Below are positions 1 through 9,757 of a stretch of DNA of 64,000 bases, in pieces (positions within the stretch are counted from its first letter, which is position 1; the number at the start of each line of letters is the position of its first letter). The translations under genes were made by a program, and so were the position numbers. Under the pieces are notes generated by a model that worked only from the letters and a program-made list of their open reading frames with translations, made no database searches and had not been told where the DNA came from. Location of the stretch: assembly GCA_000233775.1 (NCBI GenBank), contig CP003096.1, forward strand, positions 1,886,501-1,950,500, written 5' to 3'. Source of the DNA: Thermovirga lienii DSM 17291. GTDB taxonomy: Bacteria > Synergistota > Synergistia > Synergistales > Thermovirgaceae.

Positions 1-430
1 CAGTAAGTATACGGTTTACCTCCTCTGGCATTCGCATGTTAAACGAACGCAAACCTGCCTCTACATGTGCCACCGGTATATGCAGCTTCACAGCTGCTAA
101 GGCGCCGGCTAAAGTAGAATTCGTATCTCCATATACCAACACTGCATCAGGTTTTTCTTTTAGAAGAACTTTCTCTATCTTCTCCAACATCCTACCGGTC
201 ATAGCCCCATGAGATGTTCCACCTATGCCCAAATGATAATCAGGTCTAGGTATTCTCATTTCCTCAAAAAAGACATCCGACATATTTGCATCATAATGTT
301 GACCCGTATGTATTATTACTTCTTCTATAACCTTTTCCCCTTTTTCCCTATTAAATTCTGCAATCGCTCTAGACACCACCGCTGCTTTCACAAACTGCGG
401 CCTAGCTCCTACTATCGTAACGATCTTCAT
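1..430 (-). CDS. Non-hydrolysing UDP-GlcNAc 2-epimerase family, partial
   Basis: This is the N-terminal ~143 codons of a UDP-sugar 2-epimerase of the WecB/WbpI family; the C-terminus lies beyond the window edge. It begins [17 protein letters not shown], the family's GARPQF motif, and continues with [22 protein letters not shown] and [11 protein letters not shown], all typical of this fold. The ATG at 430 has GAGGAG 8 nt upstream, and the gene lies 18 bp downstream of the glycosyltransferase gene. Because wbpA, wbpB and wbpD homologues sit in the same locus, a WbpI role (UDP-GlcNAc3NAcA to UDP-ManNAc3NAcA) is as plausible as WecB (UDP-GlcNAc to UDP-ManNAc). The sequence visible here does not separate the two. 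Confidence 0.9.
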   Translation of the reverse strand, partial: MKIVTIVGARPQFVKAAVVSRAIAEFNREKGEKVIEEVIIHTGQHYDANMSDVFFEEMRIPRPDYHLGIGGTSHGAMTGRMLEKIEKVLLKEKPDAVLVYGDTNSTLAGALAAVKLHIPVAHVEAGLRSFNMRMPEEVNRILT

Positions 431-448
431 GGCAATAACTCCTCAATC

Positions 449-1525
449 CTACCTTCTAAAATCTTTTATTATTTCCCTGTACAATTTCTCCATTCTGTCA
501 GCATTTTCTTTCCATTCATAATTTGCCAGCACGAAACTCCGCCCTTCAGCTCCCATTTTAACTCTGAGGCTCTCATCATTAATAAGTTTTTCTAGCATAT
601 ATGCAGCCATCTCAGGATTATTGCGGGGTACGATATAACCCGTCTTTTCATTAACCACTACCTCTGGCAATCCACCAACATCTGAAACCACCACCGGAAT
701 CCCACATGCTGAAGCTTCCAGAACAGCTACTCCAAAGCTTTCACTTTCACTTAAAGTTACGTATACATCAAAACTGTTAAGCCATTTGGGGACATCCTTA
801 TGGGGCACTCTACCTACAAAACTCACCAAGTCGGCAATTCCCAGCGTTTCAGCCAATTTTTTTAATTCTTTCTCCTGATTTCCTCCGCCAACCAGTACAA
901 GTTCTATCTTTTTGTTTATCCTTTGCTTTAGTAATGCAAAAGCTTTTATTAAAATCTCTATTCCATATTTGGGTTCCATTTTTTTAACAGTACCAACGAC
1001 AACTTTATCATCATCTCTTTTATTATTTTTCACAGGCTTAAACCGTTCACAATCTACCCCAAAAGGAGTTAACGCAATATCCTTCTTTGGTTTATATAAA
1101 GTTTCCGTTTGTTTTTTCATAATCAAACTTGTTGATGCTATTCTATCGGCCGCCTTAAGATTTTTCTTAATAACATGCATATTAAACTTAGACTTATAAG
1201 GAAAGTCAAAGACGTCACTTCCCCAAACTGATAGGAGATTTGGGTGAAAGCGAGACAATCTGGCTAAAGTTCCGTACCCACTGGCATAATGCGTGTTTAA
1301 TATATCTGGTTTGATGTTGTTTAATATTTTTTTTACATAACTAGCATTTAAATAATACCCCCATGGTGCTTGAAAAGGCAAATTATATACCTTAATATTC
1401 TTATTCAATTTCTCTTCTCCATGATGCATAGTTATCAAATACACATCATGACCTCTAAGAGCCATCTCATTAACCCATTTCACAGTGTGAATCGAACTAT
1501 GCGCAGCAAGAAAGGCTATTTTCAT
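449..1525 (-). CDS. Family 4 glycosyltransferase
   Basis: A 358-residue GT-B glycosyltransferase that probably adds one sugar to the polysaccharide repeat unit at the inner membrane. The N-terminal acceptor domain starts MKIAFLAAHSSIHTVKW. The donor-binding domain has the KMEPKYGIEILIKA segment near residue 185. It also has the family 4 E-x7-E signature (ESFGVAVLE, near residue 265) followed by ACGIPVVVSDVGGLPEVV. Length is normal for the family. The ATG is preceded by GGAGAAGG 5 nt upstream. Donor and acceptor cannot be told from sequence. Confidence 0.9.
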   Translation of the reverse strand: MKIAFLAAHSSIHTVKWVNEMALRGHDVYLITMHHGEEKLNKNIKVYNLPFQAPWGYYLNASYVKKILNNIKPDILNTHYASGYGTLARLSRFHPNLLSVWGSDVFDFPYKSKFNMHVIKKNLKAADRIASTSLIMKKQTETLYKPKKDIALTPFGVDCERFKPVKNNKRDDDKVVVGTVKKMEPKYGIEILIKAFALLKQRINKKIELVLVGGGNQEKELKKLAETLGIADLVSFVGRVPHKDVPKWLNSFDVYVTLSESESFGVAVLEASACGIPVVVSDVGGLPEVVVNEKTGYIVPRNNPEMAAYMLEKLINDESLRVKMGAEGRSFVLANYEWKENADRMEKLYREIIKDFRR

Positions 1526-1800
1526 GAAACCTTCTCCTTCAGGGTCGTATTAGAGTTTTTGTGTATACTATAATCACATAACTATTTTAACAGCTTTCCT
1601 ACTTCACCAATCTTTTTAGCTTTTCCTCCCGCATCTAGTACATTTATCTTGCCTTCTTAATAAGGCTTTTCATTATAAGTTCGAACGCATGGGTGGATCA
1701 ACGTCACCAACGTTACCAATCTGCATTTTATAAAGAGCATGTAATTTAGCCAGCTGAAGAGTATGCCCAGAACACTTTCACATGTAATGCATTTATCCAT
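1526..1800. other. Intergenic region, no supported gene
   Basis: This gap separates the O-antigen ligase stop from the glycosyltransferase start. On the minus strand, an open stretch of about 35 codons ending near 1679 reads GHTLQLAKLHALYKM then IGNVGDVDPPMRSNL. It has no start codon with a ribosome site and I do not recognise it. A second short open run below it contains NVLDAGGKAKKIGEVGKL. These may be debris of a lost gene. Confidence 0.4.
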
Positions 1801-3066
1801 TCATTTGCTTAAAACATTTGCCCGACAATCGGTAACATTTAGCACTGCTACACAAAATCCAAGTAGCACCCACATAGGCAACAGATATATTACAGAACTT
1901 GCACTTGCAGCTGCGGGGAAAAAGCCCAATAAAGCTAACGATGTTGCTGCCCCCAAATATCCTTCTTTTTCACCTCTATATCTGTAGGCTACTAAATATA
2001 AATTTATAAATAATTTCAAATACCATAAGATAAATATAACAAAAAATATAGCCCCTCCCTCTACCAACAGTTCTATCCAAAAATTATGCATACTTAATAC
2101 TCCACGTGTATTCGAAAACTGTTCTTGAATGTATTTTGATGCTCCTCCACCTATCCCTAATCCATGAGACTTACGAAAAGCTACCAACCCATTAATAATC
2201 AATTGCTTTCGAATTCCTACAGAGTCATATCCTTCAACTTCACTTATATTCACATAACGGCTAAATGCAATATAGCTGTTTCTAAAAGGGTTCAAAACCT
2301 TCTGATAGTCATACAAAAACCCTCCAAAAAATAAAAGCAATATGACCAGCAAAAAAAACAAAGCATTTTTTAAAGACATATACCTATGCTTAATGTCTTT
2401 TCTGTATAGAATTTTATAAATTATTAACATGGAAGCCACTGCCAAAATACAAGCCCTAGACTCATTAGAAATAATAATTACAAAGACAGATAAGATACCT
2501 ATATATTTGATAAATATTTTTTTGTTTGCAAAAATCATAAAAGGGAGTACTATTGTCATAACAACAGATAAATTATTCATATTTCCATAAAAACCGGCCG
2601 TTACCCGCATCTCTGCCCCATAAGGAGAATGCGGTAATCGGAATGTTGTAAATATTTCAAGAAAGCAATAAATAATCATGCAAATAACAATAAACCCCAG
2701 TGCTGAAAAAACCTCAAATAATCTATTTTTATCCTTACCGATATAATAAATTACAACCAAAGCAAGAAAGGTCCCACTAATAATGTAAACCATGTAAATA
2801 ATAGAATAAAGGCGATACCAAGACCACAAAATTGATAAAAAATACCAAACAAAGATAAAATAAAACATGTAGTGATATTTTGTAGGCAAACGGGGGCAAG
2901 TTAGTTTCTTTTTCATTAATGTCACTAATATAAATCTAACGAAAATCACTAGCCCCAAAATGTGAAACAGGTATACTTTATGATAGCTAACTGCTACTCC
3001 AAGTACAGATGACACAATAAACAGTCTTATTAAAAAATCACTTTTCCTTTTATCTTGTGCTCTCAT
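1801..3066 (-). CDS. O-antigen ligase/polymerase-like membrane protein
   Basis: A 421-residue integral membrane protein with roughly 11-12 hydrophobic segments. The long periplasmic loop carries HNFWIELLVEGG near residue 325, the usual signature of the WaaL/Wzy_C (O-antigen ligase) family. Members either polymerise lipid-linked repeat units or transfer the chain to its acceptor, and the two roles cannot be separated by sequence. The ATG has AAAGGAG 6 nt upstream. The gene begins 41 bp from IS256 copy A, so its present promoter may come partly from that element. A broken paralogue lies at 7375-8885. Confidence 0.85.
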   Translation of the reverse strand: MRAQDKRKSDFLIRLFIVSSVLGVAVSYHKVYLFHILGLVIFVRFILVTLMKKKLTCPRLPTKYHYMFYFIFVWYFLSILWSWYRLYSIIYMVYIISGTFLALVVIYYIGKDKNRLFEVFSALGFIVICMIIYCFLEIFTTFRLPHSPYGAEMRVTAGFYGNMNNLSVVMTIVLPFMIFANKKIFIKYIGILSVFVIIISNESRACILAVASMLIIYKILYRKDIKHRYMSLKNALFFLLVILLLFFGGFLYDYQKVLNPFRNSYIAFSRYVNISEVEGYDSVGIRKQLIINGLVAFRKSHGLGIGGGASKYIQEQFSNTRGVLSMHNFWIELLVEGGAIFFVIFILWYLKLFINLYLVAYRYRGEKEGYLGAATSLALLGFFPAAASASSVIYLLPMWVLLGFCVAVLNVTDCRANVLSK

Positions 3067-3086
3067 AAAAATCTCCTTTCTAAAAA

Positions 3087-3113
3087 CTTATACTTTATTG
3101 ACATACGGGTCAA
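3087..3113 (-). promoter_or_regulatory. Possible hybrid promoter from IS256 end into the O-antigen ligase gene
   Basis: Reading outward from copy A on the minus strand, the last bases of the IS contain TTGACC (3108-3113), a good -35 match. Flanking DNA gives TATAAG (3087-3092) after a 15-bp spacer, with the ligase start at 3066. The spacer is 2 bp shorter than ideal. IS256-type ends are known to form such hybrid promoters; activity here is inferred. Confidence 0.35.
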
Positions 3114-4503
3114 GTCCTATATTTTGTGTAAATTTGTTTTGGTCTCTGGTAATGGTCTTATGCATTTTTCTTATTTTTTGTTAAAGGCAATAGATTTTAG
3201 GGCTTGATCTAGATTGCTGTTGTGAAAGATATTCATAGTACTCATCCATATCAAGGTACTTCCTTCCACCAGCCCACTTGTTGTCTATTTCAAGAAGAAC
3301 TGCGCCAAGCAACCTTACTGCCGATTCCCTGCTTGGAAATATCCGTATAACCCTCTCCCTACGCCTTATCTCCTCATTCAATCTCTCCACACTGTTGGTC
3401 GTCCTCAAACGCCTACGATACTTCTCCGGCAAAGACAATACCGCCACAGCATCGTCAAACCCCTCTTCCAAAATCCTCATCGCCTTAGGAGCTTTCTCTT
3501 CGTATTCCTCTAAAACCCTCCTCAACAACATCCTGGCTGTCTCCATATCCGGAGCATGCAAAATAGCCTGTATCCGAGTCTTGAGCTCCCCCTGAATACC
3601 TTTAGGTGAAGCAGATAATATGTTCCGTATAAAATGAGTTTGACACCTCTGCCAGCTCGATCCTTGAAAATTTACCCTCAAAGCCTTTACTAATCCCTTG
3701 TGGTCATCAGATACCACTAACTCCACACCTCTTAAACCTCTATCTTTCAACCAACTGAAAAAATTCCCCCAGCTCTCCTCTGATTCGCTGTCACCTACCA
3801 TGAACCCCAAAACTTCTCGTATACCTTCTCTGTTCACCCCTACACATATAAGCATGCTCCTATGTAAAACCCTGTTTTCTTCCCTCACCCTTATAACCAA
3901 TGCATCTACAATCAAAAAGGATACTCATCACCCTTCAAAGACCTGCCTCTCCACGATTCTATAACTGGATCTAGCCTTCTGCATAATTCCGATACCAATG
4001 ACTTGGATATCCTTACTCCACATAACTCCTCGGTTATCTTAGACACCTTACGGGTTGATACCCCATTTACTACCATCTCCATCAGAGCCAAAATAAAAGC
4101 CTGTTCGCTCCTCTGATACCTGCTGAAAAGCTCCGTAGAAAACTTACCATTACGAAGCCTGGGCACCCTCAAAACAAGGCTCCCTACTCTCGTCGTAAGC
4201 CTGTGCGGGTATGTTCCGTTGCGATACCCTCGTCTTTCCTCTGTCCGCTCGTAAGCCTCTGCTCTCAATTGTTCCGTTGCCTGGGCTTGAAGAACTTGAT
4301 TCAATACCGACTCCAATAACTTAGATACTCCAGAATCCTTACTGTCCGACAAAAATAACTGATGCAGTAATTCTGAGTCGATGGTAATATTGTACTGAGC
4401 CATTGCAAGGTCACCTCCGGTTTGGGTTTGTTTTTCCGCTTACCATTTTAAACCAGAGACCTTGCCTTGGCTCTTAATTTTACACAATTATATGGACGTA
4501 ACT
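3108..4503 (-). mobile_element. IS256-family insertion sequence, copy A (defective)
   Basis: A 1,396-bp element from GGTCAAGTCC at the left to GGACGTAACT at the right. Subterminal inverted repeats share GTCC and TTGTGTAAA. The ends were fixed by comparison with copies B and D, which have clean 9-bp target repeats. Flanks here are TGACATACG and ATTCAGCAC, which do not match, so the neighbouring DNA has been rearranged since insertion. It is the most diverged of the four related copies in the window. Confidence 0.9.
3181..4403 (-). pseudogene. IS256 transposase, copy A, frameshifted
   Basis: The intact relatives in this window are 407 residues. Here the frame breaks after ...GDEYPF (residue 163) and resumes as ...IVDALVIRVREENR. 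A T-run at about 3915-3920 is one base shorter than in copy D, which causes the shift. The break falls exactly at the first catalytic Asp (IVDALV). The second Asp (VVSDDHKG) and the Glu (NSVERLNEE) are in the downstream piece. Many substitutions relative to copies B-D show this copy has been inactive, or separate, for longer. Confidence 0.9.
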
Positions 4504-5287
4504 ATTCAGCACCGCTATAATGAACTATTTTCACATTTTTAGTTAGTAATGGTTTGTATAAAGCTTCTTCGGACTGCCATTCTTCCTTTCTGCAACACAA
4601 AACTAATTCTATATTAACTATCTCTGAAAGCAATTGCATTACCTCAAACATTGGAACCAAATCGTAAAGAGGAGGCTTAATTCCTCCAACATAAATCATC
4701 TTTATCATATTTTCATGTTTGTAATCACAAGCCAGCTTTTCTTTAAAAAACTCCCCTCCAGGAGGTAAGGATGTAACTTTACTATTGTCCCAATTAATTG
4801 GTAGTACACTTTTCATGCGTAATGATGGCAAATACAAATAATCCACCAATCTTTTATATGCAAACAAATCATACCAGTACATAGGAATTGAAATTATCCT
4901 TTTATACAAAGAAACTTCTTTTTTGTACGTTTCATATTTCCAGTGAATATCTCTGTAAAACAAACCAATCGGTATTCCTCTTTTTTTAGCCCAACTAAAA
5001 AAACTAAAATCTAAAAAAGGATAAATAGGCAAATGGTGCGTTTCAGTTAAAAGAGTCGGCATAGTGGAAGATTCTGAGTATATAAAATCAAACTTACGCC
5101 CTTTTCTAAAATCAGCTTTTATTTTTTTTATAGCTTTTTTTCGCTCTGCTCCATATCCTGTTACCATTTCCACTTCATAACCAATATTCTCAAAAGCTTT
5201 AGCCATCTTAAAGGGCCTTACTTGACTTCCTGAATTGCCGTCTGGTTTTACTGGTAATGGGTGGTGAAATATCATTGTTTTTTTCAA
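4504..5287 (-). pseudogene. Glycosyltransferase truncated by IS256 copy A
   Basis: About 260 residues of a GT-B type glycosyltransferase remain, starting MKKTMIFHHPLPVKPDGN. A TTG start at 5287 has GGGAGG 8 nt upstream inside the end of the preceding gene; an ATG four codons on is an alternative. The region reads up to the hinge (MIKMIYVGGIKPPLYDL) and into the donor domain. It then stops where copy A begins, with the TAG formed at the junction (GAA T|AG). The C-terminal donor-binding part with the E-x7-E motif is missing and is not found beyond the IS. It is therefore very unlikely to be active. Confidence 0.85.
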
Positions 5288-6049
5288 TTAATTTGCCTCC
5301 CATCTAGATATCTTTGTAGATGGTTTAGTCTTTTTATTCCAAGGTAAGCTAACGATTAAATACCACAACACAATAATAAACACAATAATGAAAAATCCTG
5401 GATTATAAATAAAATCTACAAATCCTCCAGTTATAGGCCAATATAAGCATAAATATGTATAAAACCCTAAGCTAAGAGGATTTTTGGGTAGTTTTAAAAT
5501 AATAATGTAAAACAACTGCACTATACAACCAACTATAATTGGAGCTAAAACTAAACCAATTAAGCCAAACATTGCCCAAGCTTCTCCTATAAACAATGTA
5601 TTCATAACACCGGCACTACCATGTTCTATACCACTAGGATTAACATACATCATTACCATTCTAGATGGTCTAATATGTTCTAATGGGATATTGAAAAAAT
5701 TTAAAAATGCATTAGGAAATGCTTGTATTCTCATAAAAGAGTAAAAATTGGGCCAAAGAAACATCATATAAAATAATCCTGCAATTTGCCCAAGAATAAT
5801 TCTTCCTATTGGCCCAGAATTGTAACTTAGAAAAGACTCTAAACCTGTTCCTGTTAAAGTATAGTAAAAAACTATAATTATAAATACAATACCTACAGAA
5901 CCATATAATAATTTTCTGTTAATCTTTCCATCAAGTAGCACTTTCAAAAATATAAAACTTAGTAAAAACCACAATGCAGGAGCTTTAGCTGCATTATATG
6001 TTAATATTAAAATAGAAAAAAAGAATAACATATAAAACATAATGCTAGG
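5288..6049 (-). pseudogene. O-antigen polymerase (Wzy-like), C-terminal fragment
   Basis: About 254 residues of a multi-spanning membrane protein remain. Hydrophobic segments alternate with a periplasmic stretch containing RIQAFPNAFLNFF and RPSRMVMMYVNPSG, then IGEAWAMFGLIGLVLAPI. This resembles the C-terminal half of oligosaccharide repeat-unit polymerases. The N-terminal half is absent: coding sequence abuts the second IS256-type element at 6050, and the apparent ATG at 6115 lies inside that IS. The stop is immediately followed by the glycosyltransferase start, so both belonged to one operon. It is not the same gene as the polymerase fragment on the other side of the IS. Confidence 0.75.
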
Positions 6050-7374
6050 GTCTGTCAACATTTTTGTGTAAGCCCCTTTAGGTACATTATAGATATCGTT
6101 CCACCCGGTTACCAAAAATAATAATTAGCTGGGCCAAGATTAATCCCCAGTTGTGCACCTTGGCCGTCCGCTTCTCCGTTACGTCCATGGTAACGAGGTA
6201 AAGCAGCTTAAGTAAAGCCTCGTCGTTGGGCAGTATGGCCTTGCTCTTGGTAACCTTGCGCAGCTGGCGATGGAAGGCCTCTATCAGATTGGTGGTGTAT
6301 ATAATTTTCCTTATCTCCGGGGGATACTTAAAGCAGGTGGAGAGCTCTTCCCAGTTCCTCCGCCAGGACTTCACTGCCAGAGGATATTTGCCTTGCCACT
6401 TGGTCTCCAGGGCTTCAAGGGAGGCATAAGCCTCTTGTTCATTTACCGCTTTGTAGACGGCCTTGAGGTCTTTGACAAAAGCAGGGCGGTCTTTGTAGTT
6501 CACGTACTTTAGAGAATTCCTTATCTGGTGTACTACGCACTTCTGGATGTCGGCTTCGGGAAAGGTGGCCTTTATGGCTTCGCTTATTCCGGTTAAGTTA
6601 TCGGCTGAGATTATAAGTACGTCTTCCACTCCACGGTTCTTAAGGTCGCTAAGTACTGACAGCCAGAAGCGAGCGTTCTCCGTCTCGCCTATCCAGATGC
6701 CCAAGACATCTTTCCTACCTTCAAGGTCAATGCCTATGACCACGTAGGCGGCTTTCTTTAAGACCTGGCCGTCCTGGCGTACAGTGTAGTGAACGGCATC
6801 AATGAAGACGAAGGCGTATGCAGGTTGTAAAGGCCTATTCTGCCACTCTCGGATTATGGGCAGTATCTTATCCGTGATGCTGGATATCAATGTGGGTGAG
6901 GCCTCAAAGCCGTATATCCTCTGGAGGTGCTCCTTTATGTCCCGGGTGCTCATGCCCTTGGCGTTCATGGATAGTATCTGGTCTTCAATACTGGAGATGT
7001 CCCTCTGATGTTTTTTGACTACTATAGGTTCAAATTCACCCTTGCGATCCCGGGGAACCTTGATCTCCATAGGCCCAAGTTCGGATTTGACCGCCTTCTT
7101 GCTGTGCCCATTTCTTACGTTGTCAGTCCTTTTGTTACGGTAGTCATACCTGCTATAACCGAGTTCGTGCTCGAGTTATGCTTCGAGCATCTCCTGGATA
7201 AGCTGACTGAACAAGGTTTTGACCGCCTCCTGGGCGTCCTGAGCAGTCACCAGGTTGTTCTCTTGAATAAAGGCTCGCAGTTGTTCTTTGGAAAACGAAC
7301 GTACCATTAGTCTTACCCCCTCAGCTTAAGTTTAGCATTTATTCAGAGGGGTTTACACAAGTTATTTTACACTC
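6050..7374 (-). mobile_element. Second IS256-family element, type 2 (defective)
   Basis: A 1,325-bp element clearly different from copies A-D. Its two ends carry inverted repeats sharing TTGTGTAA then CCCCT, with outer G..TGT.AA. The left end lies in 6050-6080 and the right end in 7345-7374. Flanks are AATGCTAGG and CCAAATAAA, so no target duplication remains. The left flank is the C-terminal half of one polymerase and the right flank the N-terminus of a different one. This implies a deletion or recombination through the element. Confidence 0.8.
6087..7307 (-). pseudogene. IS256-family transposase, type 2, with internal stop
   Basis: A full frame of 406 codons runs from the ATG at 7307 (MVRSFSKEQLRAFIQ) to the stop at 6087. 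Codon 44 is TAA (7176-7178) where the family has Glu (LEA*LEHELGYSRYDY), a single-base nonsense change. The rest is intact: FIDAVHYTV (first Asp), ISADNLTG (second Asp), KCVVHQIRNS and NLIEAFHRQLR (Glu). Reinitiation downstream would lack the N-terminal DNA-binding part. It shares only family-level similarity with copies A-D. Confidence 0.85.
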
Positions 7375-7431
7375 CCAAATAAATATATTTTATGATAACT
7401 AATTGAAACACCTACAACTGCTGATACCACA

Positions 7432-7440
7432 AATAATATT
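7432..7440. repeat. 9-bp target-site duplication, left of IS256 copy B
   Basis: AATAATATT directly precedes the IS end and is repeated exactly at 8839-8847. It fixes both the element's ends and the 9-bp duplication length. Confidence 0.95.
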
Positions 7441-8838
7441 AGTTACGTCCATATAATTGTGTAAAATTAAGAGCCAAGGCAAGGTCTCTGGTTTAAAATG
7501 GTAAGCGGAAAAACAAACCCAAACCGGAGGTGACCTTGCAATGGCTCAGTACAATATTACCATCGACTCAGAATTACTGCATCAGTTATTTTTGTCGGAC
7601 AGTAAGGATTCTGGAGTATCTAAGTTATTGGAGTCGGTATTGAATCAAGTTCTTCAAGCCCAGGCAACGGAACAATTGAGAGCAGAGGCTTACGAGCGGA
7701 CAGAGGAAAGACGAGGGTATCGCAACGGAACATACCCGCACAGGCTTACGACGAGAGTAGGGAGCCTTGTTTTGAGGGTGCCCAGGCTTCGTAATGGCAA
7801 GTTTTCTACGGAGCTTTTCAGCAGATATCAGAGGAGCGAACAGGCCTTTATTTTGGCTTTGATGGAGATGGTAGTAAATGGGGTATCAACCCGTAAGGTA
7901 TCTGAGATAACCGAGGAGTTATGTGGAGTAAGGATATCCAAGTCATTGGTGTCGGAATTATGCAGGAGGCTGGATCCAGTTATAGAAGCGTGGAGAGATA
8001 GGTCTTTGAAGGATAAGGAGTATCCCTTTCTGATTGTAGATGCATTGGTTATAAGGGGTGAGGGAAGAAAACAGGGTCTTACATAGGAGCATGCTTATAT
8101 GTGTAGGGGTGAACAGAGAAGGTATACGAGAAGTTTTGGGGTTTGTGGTAGGAGATAGCGAATCAGAGGAGAGCTGGGGGGATTTTTTCGGTTGGTTGAA
8201 AGATAGAGGTTTAAGAGGTGTGGATTTAGTGGTATCTGACGACCACAAGGGATTAGTAAAGGCTTTGAGGAGAAATTTTCAGGGGTCAAGCTGGCAGAGG
8301 TGTCAAACTCATTTTATACGGAACATACTATCTGCTTCACCTAAGGGTCTTCAGGGGGAGCTCAAGACTCGGATACAGGCTATTTTGCATGCTCCGGATA
8401 TGGGGACAGCCAGGATGTTGTTGATGAGGGTTTTAGAGGAATACGAAGAAAAAGCTCCTAAGGCGATGAGGATTTTGGAAGAGGGATTTGACGATGCTGT
8501 GGCGATATTGTCTTTGCCGGAGAAGTATCGTAAGCGTCTGAGGACGACCAACAGTGTGGAGAGATTGAATGAGGAGATAAGGCGTAGGGAGAGGGTTATA
8601 CGGATATTTCCAAGCAGGGAATCGGCAGTAAGGTTGCTTGGCGCAGTTCTTCTTGAGATAGACAACAAGTGGGCTGGTGGAAGGAAGTACCTTGATATGG
8701 ATGAGTACTATGAATATCTTTCACAACAGCAATCTAGATCAAGCCCTAAAATCTATTGCCTTTAACAAAAAATAAGAAAAATGCATAAGACCATTACCAG
8801 AGACCAAAACAAATTTACACAAAATATAGGACTTGACC
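7441..8838 (+). mobile_element. IS256-family insertion sequence, copy B
   Basis: A 1,398-bp element, one base longer than copies C and D because of a single inserted G. It is flanked by perfect 9-bp direct repeats, so it is a simple transposition with both original flanks still in place. Unlike copies A, C and D it is on the plus strand. It inserted into the N-terminus of an O-antigen ligase paralogue. Confidence 0.95.
7541..8765 (+). pseudogene. IS256 transposase, copy B, frameshifted
   Basis: It starts MAQYNITIDSELLHQLFL with AACCGGAGGTGA upstream and matches copies C and D almost exactly. At about 8053-8057 a G-run has four Gs (ATAAGGGGTGAGG) where copies C and D have three. The first piece therefore ends at 181 residues, and the frame resumes with REENRVLHRSMLICVG. 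As the rest is near-identical to the intact copies, the lesion is recent, or a sequencing error in a homopolymer. Confidence 0.9.
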
Positions 8839-8847
8839 AATAATATT
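8839..8847. repeat. 9-bp target-site duplication, right of IS256 copy B
   Basis: AATAATATT, identical to 7432-7440, immediately follows the IS terminus GGACTTGACC. Confidence 0.95.
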
Positions 8848-9103
8848 ATTAATAAGTCTTCTGCCTTAAGCAATTTTATTTTCATTTCCGAACTGCCCCT
8901 AACTATATAGAAACTATCTTAATAGAAACTATCTTTAAAAATACTATATCCTATAAATTTACCATAGTTACTATTTGAGACTTTTGTACATAATCTAGTG
9001 CGACTTGTCCTTTTAAATTCATATACTGTTCTACTAAAATCCCTTCCATAACAATAAGAAAACGCCTTATAAATCTACAAAATTTTTAATATTTTGTATT
9101 TTT

Positions 9104-9685
9104 CTACAGCTCTTTAATTAACTTAGCTGGAACTCCTCCTATAACACATTTGCCACCAGGGAAAGATTTTGTTACCACACTTCCAGCAGCAACTATAGTT
9201 TGATTTCCTAAAATCACCCCTGGAAGAATCACAGAATTCATGCCAATCCAACACTTTTCTCCTATCACTACATCTTTAGCCGATAAGTGTTCATCTAAAT
9301 TATATGGATTATGATTAGCAGTAATTATACCTACATTAGGTCGAATATATGTCCCATGCCCAATATAGATATGCCCTTTACCACATTGAAAATAACATCC
9401 TGGGCTTTGAAAATTATTTAAGTCATCATTATTGAAATGAATATTTCTATAGTCCATTATTTTCGTAAAAGGACATACTGGAAAAGGAATATTTCTGTTA
9501 AAACCTAAAATTTTTTGATACCATAGACCTCTCAGCACCCATTTCCAACCCGTATTATAAACTTCGAACCATTTCCCAGTTAAGTATTTATTATCATAAA
9601 TTATATATCCTATTAAACGAATTATCGGTATCACTAAATACATAATAACAAATCTTCTAAGTTTATATCTAAACCTGTAACGCAT
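9104..9685 (-). CDS. Hexapeptide-repeat acetyltransferase
   Basis: A 193-residue left-handed beta-helix acyltransferase of the LbH/WbbJ type that probably O-acetylates a sugar in the repeat unit. Hexapeptide turns are visible from about residue 95 on: GKGHIYIGHGTYIRPNVGI, then GEKCWIGMNSVILPGVILG and NQTIVAAGSVVTKSF. The His of ITANHNPYNLDEH near residue 128 is at the usual catalytic position. The C-terminal GGVPAKLIKEL ending is standard. The N-terminus is basic and hydrophobic and may sit on the membrane. AAAGGGGAG lies 5 nt before the ATG. About 220 bp upstream (8886-9103) hold no gene. Confidence 0.85.
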   Translation of the reverse strand: MRYRFRYKLRRFVIMYLVIPIIRLIGYIIYDNKYLTGKWFEVYNTGWKWVLRGLWYQKILGFNRNIPFPVCPFTKIMDYRNIHFNNDDLNNFQSPGCYFQCGKGHIYIGHGTYIRPNVGIITANHNPYNLDEHLSAKDVVIGEKCWIGMNSVILPGVILGNQTIVAAGSVVTKSFPGGKCVIGGVPAKLIKEL

Positions 9686-9757
9686 TATATCTCCCCTTTT
9701 AATTTACATAAAAAGATCTCTATCTTACTTATTTTTTGTTTAATGATAGTAATAAAA

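Larger units (their letters stand above)
7375..8885 (-). pseudogene. O-antigen ligase paralogue, N-terminus split by IS256 copy B
   Basis: Removing copy B and one 9-bp repeat restores an open minus-strand frame from an ATG at 8885. It reads MKIKLLKAEDLLIILFVVSA then VVGVSISYHKIYLFG, and ends at the type 2 IS at 7374. It matches the N-terminus of the protein at 1801-3066 (LIRLFIVSSVLGVAVSYHKVYLF). Only about 39 codons survive. The rest of the gene was lost between the two insertion sequences. The paralogue shows that two related ligase/polymerase genes once existed in this locus. Confidence 0.8.

Noticed and set aside
3181-4403. Programmed frameshift making a two-part transposase in IS256 copy A
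   Set aside because: Copies C and D carry the same transposase in one uninterrupted frame, and copy A is more diverged overall, so a dead copy is simpler.
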